Of a DNA stretch of 64,000 nucleotides, positions 54,153 through 63,515 are shown one piece after another. Made by a program: the position numbers and the translations under genes. The DNA comes from Flaviramulus sp. (lineage in GTDB: Bacteria; Bacteroidota; Bacteroidia; Flavobacteriales; Flavobacteriaceae), in NCBI GenBank assembly GCA_030731745.1, contig JANQTJ010000015.1:161819-225818 (forward strand), in the 5' to 3' direction. Position 1 is the stretch's first letter; every line of letters starts with the position of its first letter. A model generated the notes under the pieces. It worked only from the letters and a program-made list of their open reading frames with translations. It was not told where the DNA came from and searched no databases.

Positions 54153-54736
54153 ATGAGCCAATTTTTATCAGAAATACCAGCAGATTTAAAAGACTTCATA
54201 AAATTATAAAAATATTTTTTATAGTTACTGCTGGTCAAGAAGGTCGTATTAATTTGTCTCCAAAAGGACATGATACGATACGAGTTATAAATCCAAAGAA
54301 ATTGGTTTGGCAAAACCTAACTGGCAGTGGTAACAAAACTGCTGCTCATCTTTTAATAAACGATAGAATAACCATAATACTTTGTGCTTTTGAAGGCAAA
54401 CCCATGATTTTAAGAATTTATGGACGTGCTAAAGCTTATCACGAACGCGATTTAGAATATCAAAAACATAATGAATTATTTAAAGAAAACACAGGTTCTA
54501 GGCAAATTATTGAAATAGACGTCGAATCTGTACAAACTTCTTGTGGCTATTCAATTTCTTTTATGGATTTTAAAGAAGAACGCGGACGATTAAATTCGTG
54601 GTCAAAAAAGCAAGGAAAAGAAAAAATAAAATCCTATTGGGTAGAAAAAAAAACTAAAAGTATTGATGGTTTTAAACAAATATTTCATAAAACCAACAAA
54701 CCTAATTCTTATCTTCAAGTAAAGGCACAAATTTAA
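54153..54736 (+). pseudogene. Pyridoxamine 5'-phosphate oxidase-like gene with a single frameshift
   Basis: The ATG at 54153 encodes MSQFLSEIPADLKDFIK and then hits a stop. The same family sequence continues one frame over, from IKIFFIVTAGQEGRINLSPK to the stop at 54736 (VWQNLTGSGN, ILCAFEGKPMILRIYG, QTSCGYSISF, KTKSIDG). One missing base in the AAAA run at 54200-54203 explains the break; restoring it gives an intact protein of about 194 residues of the flavin-binding split-barrel family. It may be a true mutation or a sequencing error in a homopolymer. The 3' end overlaps pcm by 35 bases. Confidence 0.8.
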
Positions 54737-55343
54737 ACTGACCAAATTCATGTTGCTCAAATTCTTTAGGGCCTTTTCTAATAAAAAGTGTCATAATTTG
54801 TACAGCATCACCAACTGGGATCACAAGTCTGCCTCCAATTTTCAATTGGCTTAGTAGTGGTTTAGGAACAAACGGAGCTCCAGCTGTTACTATTACACTA
54901 TCAAAAGGAGCCTCTTCCTTTAATCCTTTATAGCCATCACCAAAAATAAGTTTTTTGGCACGATAGCCTAATTTGGGTAAAAAGCTACTCGTTTTTTTAA
55001 ACAATTCTTGTTGGCGTTCAATACTATAGACCTTTGCTCCTAACTCACACAAAACTGCTGTTTGATAACCGCTTCCTGTGCCAATTTCTAATATTTTGTC
55101 TTCAACTTTAACTTGCAATAACTCGGTTTGAAATGCTACGGTGTAAGGCTGCGAAATAGTTTGATCTGCTCCAATAGGAAACGCTTTGTCCTGATAGGCA
55201 TGATCTAAAAAACCAGAATCCATAAATAAATGCCGTGGAATCTTGCCTAAGGCATCTAAAACTTTTTCATCGGTTATACCCTTGTTTTTAATAACGTTAA
55301 CTAACTGCTGCCTTAATCCTTTGTGCTTAAAAGTGTCTTTCAA
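54702..55343 (-). CDS. pcm: Protein-L-isoaspartate O-methyltransferase
   Basis: Repair enzyme of 213 residues that methylates isoaspartyl residues in aged proteins with SAM. The SAM loop ILEIGTGSGYQTAVL, FPIGADQTISQPYTVA and GGRLVIPVGD are characteristic. The start codon appears to be TTG at 55343 (MKDTFKHKGLRQQL), which matches the usual family start. Its 3' end overlaps the convergent PNPOx-like pseudogene. Confidence 0.93.
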   Translation of the reverse strand: MKDTFKHKGLRQQLVNVIKNKGITDEKVLDALGKIPRHLFMDSGFLDHAYQDKAFPIGADQTISQPYTVAFQTELLQVKVEDKILEIGTGSGYQTAVLCELGAKVYSIERQQELFKKTSSFLPKLGYRAKKLIFGDGYKGLKEEAPFDSVIVTAGAPFVPKPLLSQLKIGGRLVIPVGDAVQIMTLFIRKGPKEFEQHEFGQFKFVPLLEDKN

Positions 55344-55475
55344 TTTTGGTAGTCTTTACACCGATAAAATTAGTTAAACATTTTAAAGCTAGAAACAATT
55401 TTTTGAGAATTTATTAATCATAAATTTAAAGCTAAAAATTAGAAGTAAATCCTTAAATTGACGTTCTAATTATCT

Positions 55476-55483
55476 TATTTTTG
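55476..55483 (+). promoter_or_regulatory. -7 promoter box of the Gfo/Idh/MocA gene
   Basis: TATTTTTG is an exact TAnnTTTG match, 17 bases before the ATG at 55501. An ATTG at 55457-55460 could be the -33 element, although the spacing of 15 is short. Confidence 0.4.
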
Positions 55484-55500
55484 TTCAAAACGTAAAAATT

Positions 55501-56460
55501 ATGCTAAAAGCTGGTGTACTAGGTGCTGGCCACCTTGGAAAAATTCATTTAAGACTCCTTAATCAATCTGAGAAATATCAATTGATTGGTTTTTATGATG
55601 CCAATGAGGAAAACGGAAAAAAAGTAGAGGCCGAGTTTGGATATAAATTCTTTAATTCTCTAGATGCTTTGATTGATGCTGTTGATGTAGTTGATATTGT
55701 GACACCTACTCTATCTCATTATGACTGTGCAATACAAGCCATATCAAAAAGAAAACATATTTTTATTGAAAAACCCATAACAAATACTGTTGAGGAAGCC
55801 GAACATATTAGAGAACTTTTAGCCAAACATAATTTACGAGGACAAGTAGGCCATGTTGAACGCTTTAATCCTGCATATTTAGCAGTTAAAGACGATATAA
55901 AATCGCCTATGTTTATCGAAACCCATCGCCTTGCAGAGTTTAATCCACGTGGCACAGATGTTCCAGTGGTTTTAGATTTAATGATTCATGATATTGATAT
56001 CATTCTTAGTGTTGTGAAGTCTAGAGTGAAAAACGTTTCAGCTAGTGGTGTTGCAGTTATTAGCGACACCCCAGATATTGCAAATGCGCGTTTGGAGTTT
56101 GAAAACGGTTGTGTTGCAAATTTAACGGCTAGTAGAATTTCACTTAAAAAGATGCGTAAAGCGAGGTTTTTTCAAAAGGATGCTTATATCTCAGTTGATT
56201 TTTTAACAAAACAATGCGAGGTAGTTAAAATGAAGGATGCACCAGAAAATCCAGGTGATTTCGACATGATTTTACAAAATGCAGAAGGTATAAAAAAACA
56301 AATATATTTTGACAATCCAAAAGTAGCTGATAACAATTCTATTTTAGATGAATTAGAGACCTTTGCTGATGCCATAAACACTAATACAACACCAGTTGTT
56401 ACGCTTCAAGATGGTACAGAAGCTTTAAGAGTAGCAACTCAAATAATTAATTGTTTTTAA
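55501..56460 (+). CDS. Gfo/Idh/MocA-family NAD(P)-dependent oxidoreductase
   Basis: Dehydrogenase of 319 residues with an N-terminal Rossmann fold (VLGAGHLGKIHLRLL), the dinucleotide-site EKPI motif (FIEKPITNT), GHVERFNPA and MIHDIDIILSVV. The family oxidises or isomerises sugars and related compounds; the substrate is not predictable here. Its stop is directly followed by the start of the 3-hydroxybutyryl-CoA dehydrogenase gene with no gap, so they form an operon. Confidence 0.88.
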   Translation: MLKAGVLGAGHLGKIHLRLLNQSEKYQLIGFYDANEENGKKVEAEFGYKFFNSLDALIDAVDVVDIVTPTLSHYDCAIQAISKRKHIFIEKPITNTVEEAEHIRELLAKHNLRGQVGHVERFNPAYLAVKDDIKSPMFIETHRLAEFNPRGTDVPVVLDLMIHDIDIILSVVKSRVKNVSASGVAVISDTPDIANARLEFENGCVANLTASRISLKKMRKARFFQKDAYISVDFLTKQCEVVKMKDAPENPGDFDMILQNAEGIKKQIYFDNPKVADNNSILDELETFADAINTNTTPVVTLQDGTEALRVATQIINCF

Positions 56461-57351
56461 ATGAAAAATGTTGCTGTTATAGGAGCAGGAACTATGGGAA
56501 ATGGAATAGCCCATACTTTTGCTCAAAATGGATTTAAAGTTCAACTTATAGACATAAGTGAAGCCTCGTTAAAACGTGGTTTAGAAACCATTAGTAAAAA
56601 TTTAGACAGAATGGTAGCAAAAGAAACCATTTCTAATGATAAAAAAACGGAGACATTATCTAATATTTCAACCTTTACAGGCATTAAAGAAGGTGTTGAA
56701 TATGCTAGTTTAGTGATTGAAGCTGCTTCTGAAAACTTAGATTTAAAACTTAATATTTTCAAACAATTAAATGAACATTGTCCAGAAGACACCATATTAG
56801 CTACTAACACCTCATCTATATCAATCACACAAATTGCATCGGTTACCACCAGACCAGACATGGTTATAGGTATGCATTTTATGAATCCTGTACCATTAAT
56901 GAAATTAGTTGAAATTATTAGAGGTTACAACACAAGTAAAAGCGTTACTAAAACAATCATGGAACTCTCAAAAACCCTAGGAAAAACACCTGTTCAAGTA
57001 AATGATTATCCAGGTTTTGTTGCTAATCGAATTTTAATGCCAATGCTTAACGAATCTATTGAAACACTATACAATGGGGTTGCAGGTGTAAAAGAAATCG
57101 ATACTGTTATGAAATTAGGTATGGCACATCCCATGGGGCCTTTACAGTTAGCTGATTTTATTGGATTAGATATTTGCTTATCGATATTAAATGTGATGTA
57201 TAATGGTTTTAAGAATCCTAAATACGCACCATGTCCTTTACTAGTAAATATGGTAAATGCTGGTAAATTAGGTGTAAAATCTGGTGAGGGTTTTTATGAT
57301 TATTCTGAAAACAAAAAAGCTGAAAAAGTAGCAAAACAGTTTTTAAAATAA
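56461..57351 (+). CDS. 3-hydroxybutyryl-CoA dehydrogenase
   Basis: NAD-dependent 3-hydroxyacyl-CoA dehydrogenase of 296 residues. The NAD loop GAGTMGNGIAHTFAQNG is at 7-23, the catalytic His in MHFMNPVPLMKLVEI, and NDYPGFVANRILMPMLNE and AHPMGPLQLADFIGLD mark the C-terminal domain. It interconverts 3-hydroxybutyryl-CoA and acetoacetyl-CoA in short-chain fatty acid metabolism. It is a single-function protein, not fused to a hydratase. Confidence 0.95.
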   Translation: MKNVAVIGAGTMGNGIAHTFAQNGFKVQLIDISEASLKRGLETISKNLDRMVAKETISNDKKTETLSNISTFTGIKEGVEYASLVIEAASENLDLKLNIFKQLNEHCPEDTILATNTSSISITQIASVTTRPDMVIGMHFMNPVPLMKLVEIIRGYNTSKSVTKTIMELSKTLGKTPVQVNDYPGFVANRILMPMLNESIETLYNGVAGVKEIDTVMKLGMAHPMGPLQLADFIGLDICLSILNVMYNGFKNPKYAPCPLLVNMVNAGKLGVKSGEGFYDYSENKKAEKVAKQFLK

Positions 57352-57419
57352 AGCTACTTGTTTTTTTTGTTAAGTTATTTAAACTAATCAACTATTAAAC
57401 AAACAATCTAAAAACTATA

Positions 57420-58082
57420 ATGAGCATAGAACAAAATTTAAATAATATAAAGCAGGCATTGCCAAAGCATATTACGTTGGTAGCTGTTTCAAAAACAAAA
57501 CCAGTAAGCGATCTGATGGCAGCTTACCATGCAGGCCAGCGTGTTTTTGGGGAGAATAAAATTCAAGAAATGGCTAAAAAACATGAAGCAATGCCAAAGG
57601 ATATAAAATGGCATATGATAGGTCATGTACAAAGTAACAAAGTAAAATATATGGCGAGTTTTGTGAGTTTAATACATGGGGTTGACAACCTTAAATTACT
57701 TCAACAAATTAATAAACAAGCTAAGAAGCATGATAGAATTATTGATTGTTTATTTCAAATAAAAATTGCTGAAGAAGATTCAAAATTTGGAATGTTAATT
57801 GCTGAAGCTTCAGCAATTATTCAATCTGTAGAATTTTCAGAATTAAAAAATATAAAAATTGTTGGTGTTATGGGTATGGCAACTTTTACGGATGCTCAAA
57901 AACAAATCAAAAAAGAATTTGATTTTTTAAAAAGTTCTTTTGATAAGTTAAAACCATTTGAATTGGATAACTGTAAATTTGAAACCATCAGCATGGGAAT
58001 GAGCGGTGATTATGACATAGCGATTGCATGTGGAAGTACTATGATTCGTGTTGGTAGCAGTATTTTTGGAAGTAGAAACTAA
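57420..58082 (+). CDS. YggS/PLPBP-family pyridoxal phosphate protein
   Basis: PLP-homeostasis protein of 220 residues. The PLP lysine lies in LVAVSKTKP (about residue 26). FGENKIQEM, WHMIGHVQSNKVKYM, MGMSGDYDIAI and STMIRVGSSIFG are typical. The family binds PLP without known catalysis and affects amino acid and B6 balance. It is followed after 34 bases by the exonuclease gene on the same strand. Confidence 0.93.
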   Translation: MSIEQNLNNIKQALPKHITLVAVSKTKPVSDLMAAYHAGQRVFGENKIQEMAKKHEAMPKDIKWHMIGHVQSNKVKYMASFVSLIHGVDNLKLLQQINKQAKKHDRIIDCLFQIKIAEEDSKFGMLIAEASAIIQSVEFSELKNIKIVGVMGMATFTDAQKQIKKEFDFLKSSFDKLKPFELDNCKFETISMGMSGDYDIAIACGSTMIRVGSSIFGSRN

Positions 58083-58116
58083 AATTAAATAAAAACAAAT
58101 AAACTTATACACATTT

Positions 58117-59481
58117 TTGTACGCAATATTAGACATAGAAACCACCGGCGGAAAATATAATGAAGAAGGTATAACCGAAATTGCAATCTACAAATATGAC
58201 GGTCATAAAGTAGTAGACCAATTTATAAGTTTATTAAATCCAGAGCGCGATATACAACCCTTTGTAGTCAATCTTACAGGTATAAATAATAGCATGTTAC
58301 GAAATGCACCTAAATTTTACGAGGTTGCAAAACGCATTGTAGAAATTACAGAGGATTGCATACTCGTAGCGCATAATGCCCAATTTGACTACAGAATTTT
58401 ATGTACAGAATTTAGGCGTTTAGGGTTTGAGTTTGAACGCAAATCCCTTTGTACTGTTGAACTTTCAAAACATCTAATTCCTGATCAACCTTCATATAGC
58501 TTAGGTAAATTAGTTCGTTCATTAGGTATTCCCGTAACTGATAGACATCGAGCTTCTGGTGATGCCTTAGCCACGGTTAAACTCTTTAAAATGTTATTGG
58601 ATAAAGACTCTGATAAAACCATTATTAAAGAATCTGTACGTTTAAATCCTAAACTTCAATTAGAACCAAGGCATCTAGATATTGTTGCAGAATTACCCTC
58701 AATTACAGGGGTTTATTATATTCATAATAGTGATGGAGACATCATTTATATTGGTAAAAGTAACAATATAAAAAAACGTATCAATCAACATTTTACAGGT
58801 ACAGATAGAAAGTCTAAAAAAATACAAACACAAGTACATGCAGTAACATACGAATCTACAGGTAGTGAATTAGTGGCACTTTTAAAAGAAAGTGAGGAAA
58901 TTAAGCTAAATAAACCCATTTTTAATAGAGCCCTAAGGCGCTCGATTTTCACACATGCACTTTATAGTTTTAAAGATGAAAATAATTATATAAACCTAAA
59001 AATTGATATAGCAGACGGTCGTAAAAAACCTATAACAACATTTAGTAACCGCCAAAGTGGAAAAAGTTTTATAACTAATGCCGTTGAGGAATATAATTTA
59101 TGCCAAAAATTAGCTGGCTTATACAAAACTAAAACGAGTTGTTTTAATTATGATATAAAGGCTTGTACGGGTGCTTGCATTAAAAAAGAAGATCCTGAAA
59201 CTTATAACATACGTGTAGAAAATTTGATAAACAAAAACAGCTATTCCAAAAAAAACATGGTAATAATTGATAAAGGCAGAGATATAGATGAACGCAGTGC
59301 CATATTAATTGAAGATGGTGTTTTTAAGGGAATTGGTTTCTTCCATTTAAATTATCAAATAAATAATATCGAGGTTTTAGAATCCATTATAACGCCCATG
59401 CAAAATAACCGAGATACCCAACATATTATTCAAAGTTATATTAGGAGAAATAAAAGACTAAAAATTGTAGTATTTAATTAA
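58117..59481 (+). CDS. DEDDh exonuclease fused to a UvrC/Cho-like GIY-YIG nuclease
   Basis: Two-nuclease protein of 454 residues. The N-terminal domain (about 1-165) is a DnaQ-like 3'-5' exonuclease with LDIETTG, AHNAQFDYRIL and HRASGDALAT. The second (about 195-275) is a GIY-YIG endonuclease with GVYYIHNSDGDIIYIGKS. A C-terminal region follows with a Cys-containing segment (CFNYDIKACTGACIKK) as in UvrC/Cho. The start codon is TTG at 58117 (YAILDIETTG), because nothing upstream fits. It is probably a DNA repair or polymerase-linked nuclease. Confidence 0.9.
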   Translation: MYAILDIETTGGKYNEEGITEIAIYKYDGHKVVDQFISLLNPERDIQPFVVNLTGINNSMLRNAPKFYEVAKRIVEITEDCILVAHNAQFDYRILCTEFRRLGFEFERKSLCTVELSKHLIPDQPSYSLGKLVRSLGIPVTDRHRASGDALATVKLFKMLLDKDSDKTIIKESVRLNPKLQLEPRHLDIVAELPSITGVYYIHNSDGDIIYIGKSNNIKKRINQHFTGTDRKSKKIQTQVHAVTYESTGSELVALLKESEEIKLNKPIFNRALRRSIFTHALYSFKDENNYINLKIDIADGRKKPITTFSNRQSGKSFITNAVEEYNLCQKLAGLYKTKTSCFNYDIKACTGACIKKEDPETYNIRVENLINKNSYSKKNMVIIDKGRDIDERSAILIEDGVFKGIGFFHLNYQINNIEVLESIITPMQNNRDTQHIIQSYIRRNKRLKIVVFN

Positions 59482-59484
59482 GTC

Positions 59485-60333
59485 ATGAACACATCAACAA
59501 AAAACTGGAAAACAAAACTTCATGAAATCATTTATGAAGCTGATTCGCCTGCAGGAAAGTTATTTGATGTTGTTTTGCTCATAACAATTATAGCTAGCAT
59601 TTTACTGGTAATGCTTGAAAGCATTAAAAGTTTTGATTTAAAATATCATGCTTTTCTTGACACAGCCGAGTGGGTAATCACTATTTTATTTAGTATTGAA
59701 TATATTGCAAGAATAGTAACCATTAAAAAACCACTAAATTATATTTTTAGTTTTTATGGCATAATAGATTTACTTTCTACCATCCCAAAATACATTTCTT
59801 TATTGTTTGGTGGCTTACACGCCTTGGCTGCTTTAAGAGCTTTACGTTTACTTCGCGTTTTTAGAATTTTAAAACTAGCCAGATATTTAGGTGCTTCAAA
59901 TGTTCTAGTAACTGCTTTAAAAGCAAGTAGAGCAAAAATATCTGTATTTCTATTTGCAGTTCTCATTTTATCCATAATTTTTGGAACCTTAATGTATTTA
60001 ATTGAGGGCGAAGAAAGCGGTTTTACAAGTATCCCAATAAGTGTTTATTGGTGTATAGTTACACTTACTACGGTTGGTTTTGGCGATATTGCTCCTGTAA
60101 CTCCATTAGGGCAATTAATAGCTACGGTTATCATGATTTTAGGATATGGTATTATAGCAGTACCAACTGGAATCGTTTCTGCTGAGTACTCCAACCAACA
60201 TAAAAATAGGGAACCAAAAAAAGATGAGGATTTAAATCTAAACACACAGTCTTGCCCAAATTGTTCCGCAGAAAATCATAAAGACAAAGCAAAATTTTGC
60301 TATAATTGTGGCCATAAATTAAACAATGAGTAA
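59485..60333 (+). CDS. Voltage-gated potassium channel with C-terminal zinc ribbon
   Basis: Six-helix ion transporter of 282 residues. S4 is rich in arginine (ALRALRLLRVFRILKLARYL), and the pore filter TLTTVGFGD marks a K+ channel. S5 and S6 flank it (about 155-175, 205-230). The C-terminal tail (about 250-280) holds CPNC and CYNCG, a zinc-ribbon pair not found in most bacterial Kv-type channels. It starts 3 bases after the nuclease gene and overlaps miaA by 8 bases. Confidence 0.92.
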   Translation: MNTSTKNWKTKLHEIIYEADSPAGKLFDVVLLITIIASILLVMLESIKSFDLKYHAFLDTAEWVITILFSIEYIARIVTIKKPLNYIFSFYGIIDLLSTIPKYISLLFGGLHALAALRALRLLRVFRILKLARYLGASNVLVTALKASRAKISVFLFAVLILSIIFGTLMYLIEGEESGFTSIPISVYWCIVTLTTVGFGDIAPVTPLGQLIATVIMILGYGIIAVPTGIVSAEYSNQHKNREPKKDEDLNLNTQSCPNCSAENHKDKAKFCYNCGHKLNNE

Positions 60334-61249
60334 GATTTTAATTTCTATCGTTGGTCCTACAGCTATTGGAAAAACGGCTTTAAGTATTCAACTAGCTCAA
60401 TATTTTAATACTGAAATATTATCTGCAGATTCTCGTCAATTTTTTAAAGAAATGCAAATTGGAACTGCAGCACCTTCCAATGAAGAATTATCGACTGTTA
60501 AACATCATTTTATTCACCATAAATCTATTAAAGATGATTACAATGTTGGCGCTTTTGAAAAAGATGCACTTCAATGTTTAGAAGAGTTATTCAATAAAAA
60601 AGACATTATTATTATGGTAGGTGGTTCTGGTTTATATATTGATGCAGTAACTCGTGGTTTAGATGATTTCCCTGAGGTTGATAAATCCATCCGAAAAGAA
60701 TTAAACTATACATTAGAAGATGAAGGTCTGGAATATCTTCAAAATCAATTAAAAAAACTTGATACAATTTCATACAACAATATAGCTATTGATAATCCGC
60801 ATCGGGTTATTAGAGCTTTAGAAATTTGTATGGGTACCAACAAACCTTATTCCTCATTTTTAAATAAAGAAAAAAATAACCGCCCTTTTAAAACCATAAC
60901 TATAGGGCTTAAAGCCGAAAGAGATATTATTTACAAACGCATTAACCAACGCGTAGATATGATGATGCAGATTGGTTTATTAAATGAAGTTAAAAGTTTG
61001 TTACCTTATAAAAATTTAAACGCACTAAATACGGTAGGCTATAAAGAATTATTTAACTATTTATATGGCGACTGGGAATTAGATTTTGCAATTTCTGAAA
61101 TTAAAAAAAATACGCGCCGTTTTGCAAAACGACAACTTACTTGGTTTAAAAAAAATCAGGATATTTTGTGGTTTGATTTTACTATATCTTTTGAAAACAT
61201 AAGTAATCCTTTAGAACAAAAAATTAAAAAGTTGAATGAAAGTAAATGA
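60326..61249 (+). CDS. miaA: tRNA dimethylallyltransferase
   Basis: Enzyme of 307 residues that adds a dimethylallyl group to A37 of tRNAs reading codons that start with U. The P-loop GPTAIGKTA is near residue 10, and SADSRQFFKEMQIGTAAPS, GGSGLYIDAVTRGLD and GYKELFNYLYG are standard. It overlaps the K+ channel gene by 8 bases; such coupling is probably only genomic economy. Confidence 0.95.
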   Translation: MSKILISIVGPTAIGKTALSIQLAQYFNTEILSADSRQFFKEMQIGTAAPSNEELSTVKHHFIHHKSIKDDYNVGAFEKDALQCLEELFNKKDIIIMVGGSGLYIDAVTRGLDDFPEVDKSIRKELNYTLEDEGLEYLQNQLKKLDTISYNNIAIDNPHRVIRALEICMGTNKPYSSFLNKEKNNRPFKTITIGLKAERDIIYKRINQRVDMMMQIGLLNEVKSLLPYKNLNALNTVGYKELFNYLYGDWELDFAISEIKKNTRRFAKRQLTWFKKNQDILWFDFTISFENISNPLEQKIKKLNESK

Positions 61250-61909
61250 AGATGAATTATACAACCCTGTTTGGAAATCCCTGACTGATATTCATTTTAA
61301 TCAAGCTATAGATTATGGAAATGTAAATTTTATAAACCAAATTTCACATCCTTTGGAGCATTTATTAATGATGTAGACACTAATATGGCTATTGAAAAGC
61401 ATTCAAAATTAATTAAAGCTTTTTATATTGTAGGTAAAAAACCAAAAGTGCCATTACATTTCAAACTAAAAAAATATATAGGGTATCAAATGATTATTCA
61501 TAAAAAAATAGATCATCCAGCCACTGAAACTATTACAAAACTAAACGAAACACACTACCAAAAATTAATAGAATTAATTAAACTGTTGTAGCCTGAATAT
61601 TTTAAAGAAAAAACAAATACTTTGGAAAACTACTTCGGTATTTTTAAAGACAATAAATTAGTTGCAGTAACTGGCGAAAGTTTTCAAACTAATAACTTTA
61701 TTGAAATTAGTGCTGTAATTACCCACTCTAATTATACAGGTAAAGGTTTCGCCAAACAACTTGTAACGCATACAGCTAACAGCATTTTTGATAAAAACAA
61801 AACATATTTTTTACATGTAGATGTTACCAATTTAGGACCCGTTGAGTTATATAAAAATCTAGGATTTATTATTATAAGATAACTAGAATTCTGAAAAATT
61901 AGCCAATAA
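61236..61909 (+). pseudogene. Decayed GNAT-family acetyltransferase
   Basis: The ATG at 61236 encodes MKVNEDELYNPVWKSLTDIH, then the frame is lost near 61320 by one missing base. The other frame continues with FGAFINDVDTN and FYIVGKKPKVPLHFKL, up to an in-frame TAG at 61589-61591 (a CAG in relatives). The acetyl-CoA region (THSNYTGKGFAKQLV, YKNLGF) follows, with further stops TAA (61880) and TGA (61892). One frameshift and three stops make it a clear pseudogene. It once encoded a protein of about 225 residues. Confidence 0.8.
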
Positions 61910-61950
61910 CAAAGTAAAAAAACAGATTCTGTTTTCTAGAAAAAGTTAAT

Positions 61951-63504
61951 TTATTGCATCACTACATTACTGTACTTAGCATTTATAACAATACTTTTTC
62001 CATTTGTAGATTCACCTAGTGTAAAATTAGCACTATTATTTTTTGAAGACTTCTTAGGGTGTTTAAACTTAGATAAATTGCCTTTAAACTGAACATTACA
62101 ATCTACTTTAGGTAGTTTTATTACAACATCATTATTTTGTAAAATCATGTTTATATTATCAAAAGTATCTTCAATATTAAAAATATTCAAATCCCCAATA
62201 TTTCCATCAACAATAGCGCTACCTGATAAATTTACAATATCAATATTGGATGATATGGTATTTAAAACCAAATGCTTTACATTTTTTAATTCAGCAGCTT
62301 CAACATAATTTAAATTTAATTCTCCTAAATTCCAGTTTGTTATATATACTGGCGAATAGGAAGCATTAATGGAAGTTGAACTCCCATTAACGCTATTTGC
62401 TGTAAATTTACTATGAGACAAATCTGCTTTTAAATTGTCAATATTTGCTGCAAATTCAATTTCACCATGCCTAACATTAACTTTTAACTTTGCACCTTTT
62501 GGCATTTTTATTTTAATTGTTTTTTTAACATTAGAAGATGATTTTTCACCCAACAACTTTTCAATGTTTTTTTGACGCTCTTTTACAAGATTAGATTTTT
62601 CTTTAATTCGTGCTTTTGTTTCTTCATTTCTAACTTTACTAGCTTTTGCTCTCTCAAGTTGGATAGCTAAACGTTCAGCTTGTGCTTCTATTTGTTTAGA
62701 TTGAGATTCCATTTGTTTAGCAAATTGCTCTCCCCAAGCCTCCATATTTTTCCCAAACGCTTCACCAAACTGTTCTCCCCAAGCTTCCATTTTTTCTTCA
62801 AAACCAGAATCTTTTATTTTATTTTCAAAATTTTTAGCCCATGCTTCCATTTGTTTGCCATATTTTTCTCCCCATTCTTTACCAAATTTCTCACCCCAAG
62901 CTTCCATTTTTTTAGCATAATCTTTTCCAAATAATTTTTCAAATTTTTGAGAATAAGATTCCAAATATTTATCTCCATCTTTTTTGTAAGCATCAAAATC
63001 AAACATAATAGCACTTATACCTTCTGGTATTTCAGGTAATTCTGGCATTTCAAAATTTATTTCTGAGATTTCCATCATCTGGAAATTCAGATCTGGCATG
63101 TCAGCCAATTCAAATTTTAGCTCTTTTAAAATGTCGGAAATGGCTTCTTCGTCTACATTTATATTAATATTTGCTCTTGAAAGCCACGAACTACTGTCTG
63201 ATCCAAGTGTTTTTATAGAAACATTTTTACTTGTGGCATCAATATCTAATTTCCAAGATTTTAAAGCTTCCTCTAGTTCAACTTTACTTAATTTTTCACC
63301 TTCAATATAGGCTTCAATTTCAATAGTATTTTTATTCCAATTATCAATTATTAAATTGGTATGACTTGTATTTAAGTCTATCACAACATTTTTATCTACA
63401 TTTATAGATTGCGATACTTTAGTTAATTTTTGTTGAGCTAAAGCACTTCCAGAAAAGAGAAAGCTTAATGCTAATAAATTGATTTTTATAAAAATTTTGT
63501 TCAT
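61951..63504 (-). CDS. Secreted DUF4097-like adhesin-type protein with MEAW repeats
   Basis: Exported protein of 517 residues with a signal peptide ending at ALAQ. Residues about 25-160 and 320-517 are beta-rich with repeated short strands (VVIDLNTSHTNLIIDNWNKN, AELKNVKHLVLNTISSNIDI), like the DUF4097/GIN-type envelope proteins of Bacteroidota. The middle (about 180-310) is charged and helical, with four copies of MEAW. The gene follows the anti-sigma-like gene by 11 bases. I suggest an envelope-stress reporter or surface protein. Confidence 0.6.
   Translation of the reverse strand: MNKIFIKINLLALSFLFSGSALAQQKLTKVSQSINVDKNVVIDLNTSHTNLIIDNWNKNTIEIEAYIEGEKLSKVELEEALKSWKLDIDATSKNVSIKTLGSDSSSWLSRANININVDEEAISDILKELKFELADMPDLNFQMMEISEINFEMPELPEIPEGISAIMFDFDAYKKDGDKYLESYSQKFEKLFGKDYAKKMEAWGEKFGKEWGEKYGKQMEAWAKNFENKIKDSGFEEKMEAWGEQFGEAFGKNMEAWGEQFAKQMESQSKQIEAQAERLAIQLERAKASKVRNEETKARIKEKSNLVKERQKNIEKLLGEKSSSNVKKTIKIKMPKGAKLKVNVRHGEIEFAANIDNLKADLSHSKFTANSVNGSSTSINASYSPVYITNWNLGELNLNYVEAAELKNVKHLVLNTISSNIDIVNLSGSAIVDGNIGDLNIFNIEDTFDNINMILQNNDVVIKLPKVDCNVQFKGNLSKFKHPKKSSKNNSANFTLGESTNGKSIVINAKYSNVVMQ
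62695..62964 (-). repeat. MEAW helical repeats within the DUF4097-like protein
   Basis: Residues 181-270 hold four copies of MEAW at 200-203, 219-222, 239-242 and 254-257, each followed by a GE/AK and an F residue (for example MEAWGEKFGKEWGEKYGK, MEAWGEQFGEAFGKN). Spacing is 19, 20 and 15 residues. The repeats are amphipathic and lysine/glutamate-rich. Confidence 0.8.
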
Positions 63505-63515
63505 TTTTTGATTTT

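Noticed and set aside
53996-54313. Open frame on the minus strand over the S15 gene end
   Set aside because: It runs antisense to a conserved gene and a recognisable pseudogene.
62680-62934. Open frame antisense to the MEAW repeats
   Set aside because: It is a by-product of the repeat composition on the other strand.
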